64,000 nucleotides of DNA from Undaria pinnatifida. Its lineage: Eukaryota > Sar > Phaeophyceae > Laminariales > Alariaceae. This document shows, piece after piece, positions 56,311-64,000 of this stretch. The stretch covers positions 15,660,306 through 15,724,305 of the forward strand of contig JABAKD010000020.1 of assembly GCA_012845835.1 (NCBI GenBank), written 5' to 3'. Positions within the stretch are counted from its first letter, which is position 1; every line of letters begins with the position of its first letter. The notes beneath the pieces are model-generated. The model was given only the letters and a program-made list of their open reading frames with translations, made no database searches and was not told the DNA's origin. Position numbers and translations under genes: made by a program.

Positions 56311-56420
56311 CGGGGGGGGGGGGGGGGGTCTGGGGGTGAGTTGATTGGGGATTCAAGACCATATAAATGAAATTGAGCTACTACTGCATGGATGGCTCGA
56401 AAGGTAAATATACGATATCA
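56300..56420 (+). repeat. R1 tail fragment with poly-G
   Basis: An 18-G run followed by GGTGAGTTGATTGGGG and a GCATGGATGGCTCGAAAG block matching the tail of R1 (GCATGAATGGCTCTGGGAAG at 63.81 kb). Joined directly to the truncated 5' end of the LINE. Confidence 0.55.
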
Positions 56421-57125
56421 CCTATCGATGTACCACGATAGGCTTGCTTTGTTTTTTCCTTGGGGTGTTTTTCCACTCCAGACAGACTGTAGCCTGTCCC
56501 GTGACCACGGGCTCGATTACGCCAGTTAATCTGAGAACAACAAAAACCATTATCGGGCATGGGCCTGCTATTATTTCTGTGTCTGTATACCTTATCAATA
56601 TTTATAGTGTTCATTTTTGGGCCTGCTATTTCTGTGTCTATATGTCTTATCAAAGTATTACCAGCATTCTTTTGACGGAAACCTTGACACGCCCTACCAG
56701 CGTAAGTTATCATATAAGAAGTAAACATTGTGTATATGTTCCTCTTGTACCTTACGTGATATCCTTGGGCCCAAATCAAGTTAATCCAACAAGTACACTC
56801 GCCCGGACGTGCCACGATACTATTCTACGAACGTTCCACTACTTCGACTGCTATTGGACGTGCCACTACTACAAACGTGCACCCCCCCCCCCCCCGTATA
56901 TTCAACTATTACTATTCTTATTCAATCTACAGGAAATGTTTGAGCGTTGGTTGCAGAAGTTGCCTGACGGTACAATCAGGGTATTGGAGTCATATAGGCG
57001 TAGTACAGTTTCATTGTGCCGTACGCAACGGGGTGAGAATGCGAGCAGTTTGCACGGATTTCGTCGTTAACTCCAATACCTTACGCACTAAGGCAAAAAA
57101 GTAATAAAAAGACCCTCCTGAGCAT
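56421..57125. other. No recognised gene; contains a segment shared with 25.84-25.95 kb
   Basis: About 56452-56550 (+) is homologous to the reverse complement of 25840-25950. Both can be read as GVF...SR...ACPVTT...VN(L/V)RTT. A 208-codon + frame runs from 56444 to 57070 but no domain was recognised. A C run sits at 56882-56895. Confidence 0.4.
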
Positions 57126-57270
57126 AGTAACTAAGTCGGTTTCATTTCACAACTAATAGCTAGTCGCTAGTCGGCGAAACCGAGAAGCTGGTTTTAGTCG
57201 GTAAGTCGGCTAGTGAAGCCAGCCGACTTGCTGACTAAAATCAGGCGAGTGAAGCGAGCCAAAAAAGCCC
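57126..57270. repeat. GTCGG / CTAGTC sub-repeats, possible hAT end
   Basis: Repeated AGTCGG, CTAGTCG and GCCGACT units in both orientations, followed by AGTGAAGC(G/C)AGCC repeats and a C run (57269-57280). Similar CTAGTCAG/AGTCGGACAGTCGG units occur at 58438-58505, on the other side of the BED-finger fragment. Confidence 0.5.
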
Positions 57271-57689
57271 CCCCCCCCCCCGGGGCCGAGGGGGCCCCGC
57301 TGGAGGCGCCCGCGACGGCCCGCCGACGGCGCCTCCTGAGGATCCCTCTGAAGGTGTCGCCATGGAGGCGAAAAATATACTACTTGGCTTCATTTTACGC
57401 ACCAAAAGCGCTAACGTTTTTTACCACGTTTCACATAATAATAAGTTGCAAGCGAAAAAACAAACAAGCTTCAGTTTACACAAGAAATGCACGAAAAACG
57501 ACAAGTACACCGCATGTACCAGATAAATATATCCCGGATTAGAGAAACGTGTGATAGCAATTGTTTGAGTCGCAATACCACCTGGCGGGGATACGAGCGA
57601 AAGGGCACAAAACTCATCAACAAGATAGCGGTGCAAAAATGATCTCCAGAAAAAAAGGTCTTGGATTCCTCCGTTATGTTATTTGTATA

Positions 57690-58163
57690 TTAATGTCCCT
57701 CCCAACCTTGCGCTAAACGTGCGCGTCGATGACGACAGCAAGAAATCCGAAACCATCGATGATTAGAGCTTTCGATGGTGAACCGAACCATCTTGCTCGT
57801 GAATGGCTTGACGCCATCCATGCAGGCAATGATGCTCCTCGCATCCTTCTCGCCCGAGGCCTCGCCACTGCCTCCGCCCTTGTTACCTGCTCCGCGCGCC
57901 TTGTGTTCTTTCAGAGCCTCGCGATGCCCTTTCCTCTTCGTGCCTAGATGCTGCCTCAAATGGGTATGGGGGTCGAACCTAACCTCGGCATCGGCGAAAT
58001 CGCCGTTCGAATCGCAGAGCTTGCACACGCTTATGCTAGGGAGCGAGTCCTTGAGGTATACCATGAAAAACTTCCACAGCGGGCTGTTGGATCTGAGCGG
58101 CTTGTTGTGGCTCTGTTCATGATTAACGCGGTAGAAGAGAGCACGTTTTGGGATCGCGTGCAC
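57690..58163 (-). pseudogene. BED zinc-finger N-terminal fragment of a hAT-like transposase
   Basis: The frame encodes SPLWKFF, then VCKLCDSNG, then a DPHTHLRQHLGTKRKGH segment. This is the BED-finger pattern (aromatic pair, CxxC, HxxxxH) found at the N-terminus of hAT transposases. Downstream, IIACMDGVKPFTSKMVRFTI resembles the region that follows in hAT proteins, after which the likely continuation (ALIIDGFGFLAVVID) moves to another frame. No hAT catalytic core or dimerisation domain is present nearby. Short GTCGG-type repeats flank it on both sides. Most likely a truncated, frameshifted hAT copy; a host BED-finger gene is less likely. Confidence 0.6.
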
Positions 58164-59122
58164 TCGCCAAGGTGATCCGCCGGCCGGTAACGGTCACAAC
58201 GTCGCCGACGGGGTGTCCGTCCTCAGCGTTGGCATTGGGTGCGTCAGGGCGGACGCCATCGGCACCGTCGAGAGAGATTGGCTGTTCCGCCAGGTGTGCG
58301 TGTGTGTGGATCTCCCGCGGTGCACTGCAGTGTCACGGAGCATGTGAGGGGTGTCCGCAGCCCGTCGCAAGGCAATTCACGTTAAGAACAGTATCCCGCA
58401 TTGAAGTAGCCTTCCTACAGTTAAGGGCACCCAAAAAGTCGGACAGTCGGCCCCCCGTTTCACGACTGACTATTAGTCCGACTATTTACTAGTCAGCGAC
58501 TTAATTCGTGCCCACTCACGGCCCTAATAGTAAATAACGGTATTTTCCTATCTATCCCGGCTCGCCCAAAGTGAATGCACCTATGGTTTATTGGACTCAA
58601 TCTTAATCCGTGGGGCAAACACATACCAGGTACACAGACATGTTTTTTTTTCCGGCATATTTTCTTGTCGCCGTCTAAACCAAGAACGAATTTCGTTGTG
58701 TTGTGATTATCTCTCCTATGTCCAACGGTACGGTAGGGGTGTTATTATGTTAATATGGTTAATAGGGTCCCTTTATAAGAGGCTGTTGTTTGCAGTAGGC
58801 CGGGGTCACTCGCGCGATTGACCCACCCCCCGTGTTCCATGCGCGGCCATGTAGAGTTTCTCGCTACTTGAATATTTCGATATAAAAATCCCCAATGGAG
58901 TGGTTAGCTAAATCGACTGATCGAGAAGGAACAAATGTTGGGTCTCTTCAAGACCGCTGAACAATGTAACGTGCTGAGGTCTCACGGTTTAAACCACTAT
59001 GACGCTTCGCCGGCGGCTGGGTCTTTTCTGCCCCTATGGTACCGGATGCACTCTGCCATGGGAATGCATGGGCATGTCCAGCCCCACCTTGTTGGTTTCT
59101 ACATGGTTTCTACATGATGAAA
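58164..59122. other. No recognisable gene
   Basis: Contains the right-hand GTCGG-type repeats (58438-58505) and a short GGGGTCACTCGCGCGATTGA block (58804-58823) like the head of the 5S-like repeat family. Nothing coding is supported. Confidence 0.3.
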
Positions 59123-59464
59123 TTGCTTCTTGCTGGACGCGGTGGGCATCGGCTAGCAGCTCTATCACGTGGTCTCTTGTGTTTTCTTGTGTAGCTTGTT
59201 GTTGTTCAGTAGTCAACCCCGCAAAAGGAGTGAGGTCCATCCTGCCGACCTTTTGTCTTCGTTGCAGTACGATCGTCACGCAGTACGATAATAATAATCA
59301 TCACGTCGTGACGATCGTACTGCGAGGAAGACTAACAGGTCGGCAGGATGGACCTCACTCCTTTTCCGACGTTGACTACTGAACAACAACAAGCTACACA
59401 GGAGAATACAAGAAACCGAGTGATGGAGCAGCTAGCCGATGCCCAGCGCGTCCAGCAAGAAGCA
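59123..59464. repeat. Long inverted repeat (hairpin), 157-bp arms, 28-bp loop
   Basis: 59123-59279 is the imperfect reverse complement of 59308-59464, at roughly 87 percent identity by eye. Each arm, read outward from the centre, contains an ATG-led frame MDLTPF followed by LTTEQQQATQENT and (L/Q)LADA(H/Q)RVQQEA. A transcript across it would fold into a long hairpin. No other transposon feature was recognised. Confidence 0.85.
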
Positions 59465-60654
59465 TAATCGGATATCTTCATGCCCGCCGTAGGGTGGCTC
59501 ACGGGAAGGTTGCTCTCAGTGCCCGTCGAGGGGCCATCAGGCGGAGGAGAAGATAAGAAGATAGAAAATATAATAAAGTACCGGAGTCCCGGAGACCACT
59601 CTGAACATGCACTCCCGAAAACAGCCAACAGTAAACAAACGCAATATGCACTCAATATGCCCTGAAGCAAAGGGGGCTCAACTCGAACATATCGAAGATT
59701 GGGACCGCCAATCATATCAATAGTTCTTCCCTACCATCTCCTTAGAATCTATGCAGTCATACACATTATACATCAGACTTGTGCACAGGCGTAAACCAAC
59801 AAGCTATACGCTGCGGCAAACAAATCACCTAGCGTTTTTTTATCCGTGAGGTACAGAGTCACTCGCGCGGTTATGATAGTATGATACTTTTCGAAGCAGT
59901 GAAAAAAATAAAAGAAAAAAAAGAATGAAAACTACAACACCACAGATAGCCTTGGTGGTGCACTACAGACGGCATCTGCGTACTGTAGTACAGGAAGCAT
60001 TAATTTAGTGTAGCCCAGACGGCAGTGTTGATTGGGGCTGTATTCCCACTTGATAGGAAACAAGCCGGCTTCCGCGTACCCTTCGCTGTCGTCCCTCAAT
60101 CGCAAAAACATGTACTACTTCATTCACAAGACACGGAAATTTCAACAGGGGACGGGTGGGAACTCGCATCGAAAGGGAGAGCACGCGCATACCAGACCAC
60201 GTATTAATAGGTGGGCCAACAACTCTACGCTGCCGGCAATAAAGGTTCTGAAATGCTTACGCTGCATATAGTTACTACAAGTCTGTGCGGCATTTCGGAA
60301 GTTTTTTTGTTGTCCCTCACTAGGAAATGACATTTGTGTACCTTTTTAGAAGTTTCGGAAGTTTCACGAGAGGTGGTGAAATTTCCATGGAGAGGGAGGA
60401 AGCGCGCATGCTCGGCCAACAAAATGGGCCGTCCACGACTCTGCACGGTACCGGTGATGCATTAACACCGCATGCAATAGTAGTAATGCTGCAGCTTATC
60501 TACCAATCTTTGCTGCGTGATTCAATCGGGAACTCATTTCCAAATATTATTGCACTTTCGTCAAGGGAATGCGCAGCTCACATAAATACTCCAATTAATT
60601 TCCGCCCCCCCCCCCCCCTTTTTTTCCCTGTTCCCTCTTGTTCAAACGACCCAC
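59465..60654. other. No recognisable gene
   Basis: Short frames only. At 59845-59885 a reversed fragment of the CATACTATCATA/CGCGCGAGTGACTC repeat head occurs. Confidence 0.3.
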
Positions 60655-61745
60655 CTCAAATCGAGATCACCTCATTATCTTTCTAGATCCATCCATGCCC
60701 CTGCTGCAATTCATTCCCCCTACCAACGCCCCTTCCTTCCCCACCACCCGCACCATCGTTTAGACCTAGCACCACGCGTATAGCAAACCCCTACATCTAT
60801 GCGGCCTAAAGATGTTTAAAACTCTTTTGCCCCCACCCCCACCCCCTCGAACACTCCGCCCTCTCCTCACTGGTTGTACGACTTACAGGATATAAATGTT
60901 AAGCTGGTGCATTCCTTCTGAAACCGTCAGATTTATCCCCTTACAGGATTCGCCCCCCCCCCCCCCTCCCCCCCCCCCCCCCCCCCCGCGCGCTCCCACT
61001 TTTTCAAACCGATGCCCCCACGCCCTTAAAAACTCCGCCCCTCACCGGTTATACTACTTACAGGATACACTTGATAAACTGATACATTTCCTTCCACAAC
61101 TGTCAGATTTTGCCCCCCTCAGAAGCGGGTTTTATAGTTTCCGCGCACAGACTGACTAACATCACCCTGTTGACCTTGGTAGCTACACTGCTCCCTCTTT
61201 TTCAAACCGATGCCCCCACGCCCTCAAAACCTCCGCCCCCCCCGCACCGGTTATACTACTCACAGGATACACTTGATAAACTGATGCGTTTCCTTCCACA
61301 ACTGTCAGATTTTTCCCCCCTCAGAAGCGGGTTTTATAGTTTCCGCGCACAGACTGACTAACATCACCCTGTTGACCTTGGTAGCTACACTGCTCCCTCT
61401 TTTTCAAACCGATGCCCCCACGCCCTCAAAACCTCCGCCCCCCCCGCACCGGTTATACTACTCACAGGATACACTTGATAAACTGATGCATTTCCTTCCA
61501 CAGCTGTCAGATTTTTTCCCCCTCAGAAACGGGTTTTACAGTTTCCGCGCACAGACTGACTAACATCACCCTGTTGACCTTGGTAGCTACACTGTAGTTG
61601 TAAGGGGAGTCGCCGACCTAGGATATCCTTAATAAGGACACACAACCCATGATACGCGCGATCGGAGTATCACACACAGCTTGCAAAGATGAGTTTCGAC
61701 ACATGACATATTCGATCTCGCAGCTGGAGTGTTTTATATTATTTT
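60655..61745 (-). repeat. Dispersed repeat R1, longest copy, three tandem modules
   Basis: Inverted relative to the other nearby copies. Three modules of about 200 bp (TTCAAACCGATGCCCCCACG at 61003, 61201 and 61403) are separated by GACTAACATCACCCTGTTGA. The last two are almost identical. The copy ends with the unique segment GTAGTTGTAAGGGGAGTCGC to about 61745. Long C runs lie at 60955-60987. The similar 63-87-codon frames inside simply follow the module. Confidence 0.9.
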
Positions 61746-62765
61746 TTGTAACATATAGAGGAGGAGCGCACATACCATGAATGAGCTAACTTAACGGGCC
61801 CTCAACATCAACCCCGTACGGCACCTTCCACCACGTTTTGGTAGTTTGAATCTATACGTCCGCCCGCGGTCAAAACAAACCCCCTTTCAGGAAGCGCCCG
61901 TCGCAAGTAATTACCCACTTGCGCTCTAACTACTATACGTAGCTTCCCCCAAAATTTCAAGTAGACGATCGGATACATTCTTGCAACAAGTGGACGGCTT
62001 GGTGTTTAAATCGAACGGGTGCCTCTTCACGCTGGTCCATGTTATTTCCTCCTTTGCACATCGCGGGGTGACAGATCATTTTCTTAAATGAGAGCTCATT
62101 CGATTCGTGATTTCCTTTCCTCGCCCGTACTTCGTCGTGGGGTGTTTTGCGGCATGTATGATTGATGCCGGCACTGAGCGATATGATTAATGGGTGGCAG
62201 TGGATTCCATCGAAAAGGTGTCTAGTCAGTAGTACACACCACAACACCGGCACGCCAGGCCCCCGTCCTTATTGCAGCGTTCTGGGCGTTTAGGGGAGTG
62301 GTTTTGCTCGACCTCAGCCCCCAGCGATGCACGGAGTAATTGGTAGAAGAGCTTTGAGCTGGCCGTGAATACACTTCGAAGTGATACTACCAATACGAGT
62401 TATTAACCGCCAAAACTAAGGCATCACCGTCATCAGTTAGTTAGTTGTTACATCTGGATAGCTCAACCTGTTCGTACTATGGAATCGTTAGTTTCATGAG
62501 GAAAAATTGCGGACTTTGCCGTTATACTGAGTCAGTTAGTTTGCCCACGTCGCCACCCAGCCAATGATGCGTGTAGCGATAATAATAGCGATAGCAGTCT
62601 GTCGCTGAAACGGTTAGTGAATGACGGAAAGGACACCTTAACCCTCCTGAACGCCGAATGGTCCGAATGCCGATCGATATTATCGGTGCAATATTTTGGT
62701 TGTGTACCCAGGACATGGATGGAATTGTTCATCGGGCAGCACTGTACCCCCCATAAATCAGCTTT
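61746..62765. other. No recognisable gene
   Basis: A 98-codon - frame (61957-62253) has no recognised domain. Nothing else supported. Confidence 0.3.
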
Positions 62766-62769
62766 GGGG

Positions 62770-62930
62770 TGCGGTATGATATGATATGATATGATATGAT
62801 ATGATATGATATGATATGATATGATTTGATATGTGATGATGTGATATGATATGATATGATATGATATGATGTGATCTGATATGATATGATATAATATTTT
62901 ATGATATGATACGATATGATATGATATTTG
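62770..62930. repeat. (ATATG)n simple repeat
   Basis: About 150 bp of TATGA pentamers with a few variants (TTTGA, TGTGATG). Confidence 0.95.
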
Positions 62931-63284
62931 ATGTGATGGAGCCCCTCACGCGAGGAAGCCAAAAGAAAAGCGCATTCTACCGCACGTAGCGTATGTGTCT
63001 ATTACAAATAGCTAAGCGTGCACGTGCAACCTTCTCGCAGCCCTCGAAATTGGCATTGCAGAAGGTTCTGCGATCTGAAGGGAGGGGTGGGTCGAGCCAA
63101 GCAAGATCTCTCTTAAACCGATACATGTTTGGGTCTGAGTGGGGGTCAAAAAGTTCTGAGTATGCCCCTGTCGAATTATTTGACCTCTCTTTAACGTCAG
63201 GATTTTCTCTTTAACCGTAGTCCCACTGTTAAAAAAGTATGGTGACCTTGGTGCCCGTCACCACAGCAGCTATTATTATAAATA

Positions 63285-63960
63285 TATAATTACACTCCAG
63301 CTGTGAGATCGAAGACTTTGTCGAAACTCATCTTTGCAAGCTGCGTGTGATACTCCAATCGCGCGTATTACGGGTTGTGCGTTCTCATTAAGGATATAGG
63401 TCGGCGACTTCCCTTGCTACAACAGTGTAGCTATCAGGGTCAACAGGATGACGTTAGTCAGTCTGTGCGCGGAAACTATAAAACCCGTTTTTTAAGGGGA
63501 CAAAATCTGACAGCTGTGGAAGGAAATGCATCAGTCAGTGTGGAAGGAAATGCATCAGTTTATCAAGTGAATCCTGTAAGTCGAACGACCGGTGAGGGGA
63601 GGGCGGAGGTTTGAAGGACGTGGGGGCCTGGGTCTGATCAAAATTGGGGGGGGGGGAGCGGGACGGGCGGGGCAGCTTAACCTGTGCGTAGAAACTATAA
63701 ACCCTATCCTGTAAGTCGTACAATCAGTGAGGAGAGGGCGGAGCGTTTGAGGGGGTGGGGGTGGGGAGGGGAAAGGGTGGGGGGGGGGGGGGGGGATTGC
63801 AGCAGAGGCATGAATGGCTCTGGGAAGATAACGTGACATCAAGTGCGTGGAAGTGTTTATTACTCTGGCAGATTTCGATGTTAGTTGGGGCGTTTGAGCA
63901 TAAGGGAGCGGGAAAAAAACGGGAGGGGGGGGGGGGGATTGGTTTTCAAAAGGTTTAGGT
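63285..63960 (+). repeat. Dispersed repeat R1, copy
   Basis: Starts ACTCCAGCTGTGAGATCGAA and follows the 50.26 kb copy through poly-G tracts at 63647-63656, 63780-63794 and 63927-63937. A short internal duplication (GTGTGGAAGGAAATGCATCAG) is specific to this copy. Confidence 0.85.
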
Positions 63961-63979
63961 CACACATAACATGAAAATA

Positions 63980-64000
63980 CACTCCAGCGGTGAGATCGAA
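63980..64000 (+). repeat. Start of another R1 copy, cut by the window edge
   Basis: CACTCCAGCGGTGAGATCGAA matches the first 20 bases of the other + strand copies, about 20 bp after the previous copy ends, so R1 is arranged in tandem here. Confidence 0.7.

Noticed and set aside
60896-61563. Three similar + frames of 63-87 codons
   Set aside because: They repeat with the R1 modules and run through poly-C tracts; no sign of coding constraint.
1-64000. CRISPR arrays, operons, bacterial promoters or rRNA operon
   Set aside because: Nothing of this kind was seen; introns and element types show eukaryotic nuclear DNA.

Overview
The window looks like nuclear DNA of a stramenopile, most likely a brown alga (Phaeophyceae). 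The reasons are spliceosomal introns with strong GTGAGT/GTAAGN donors, many transposon families, a LINE and a copia-type element of the kind seen in brown algal genomes, and a multi-exon gene for a beta-helix (Pmp-like) repeat protein with an EGF-like module and a multi-pass membrane C-terminus. The assignment is inferred from reading the sequence; no search was run. Gene density is low. Most long open frames are shadows or lie in repeats.

Layout. 1-8.8 kb: mostly unrecognised sequence with local tandem duplications (1805-2166; 5.96-6.83 kb) and the last two exons of a metallo-hydrolase-like gene (3925-4730). 8780-9610: a small element with long, internally repeated terminal inverted repeats. 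10031-16260: a complete-ended Ty1/copia retrotransposon with near-identical LTRs and a perfect CACCC target duplication, but with a disabled coding region (stops, frameshifts, most of reverse transcriptase missing). 17905-26857: a Mutator-like element with 185-bp TIRs that differ at one position, a nine-exon intact transposase gene on the + strand, and a converging second transcription unit on the - strand that contains a broken ankyrin-like gene. 27-31.5 kb: palindromic repeats, a TRIM-like mini-LTR element (28519-28895) and a four-copy tandem repeat (29.3-30.35 kb).

31516-53098 (- strand) is the main host gene. Nineteen exons can be joined with compatible phases. The 5' part has nine exons of 78-87 bp. 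Each codes for one beta-helix rung, starts G-A/V-I/V/M and ends GG, and has phase 1 at both borders. They are followed by larger beta-helix exons, a Cys-rich/EGF-like module, about eight membrane segments and a long charged Ser/Lys/Arg-rich tail. The start of the gene was not found. Simple repeats and 5S-rRNA-like repeats sit in its introns.

53-64 kb is a transposon graveyard: a LINE reverse transcriptase remnant (54.52-56.31 kb, -), a BED-finger hAT-like fragment (57.7-58.2 kb, -), a 157-bp-arm hairpin (59123-59464), and several copies of an unclassified dispersed repeat (called R1 here) built from about 200-bp modules with poly-G/poly-C tracts. R1 also occurs at 2.2 kb and 50.3 kb, and a new copy starts at the right edge of the window.
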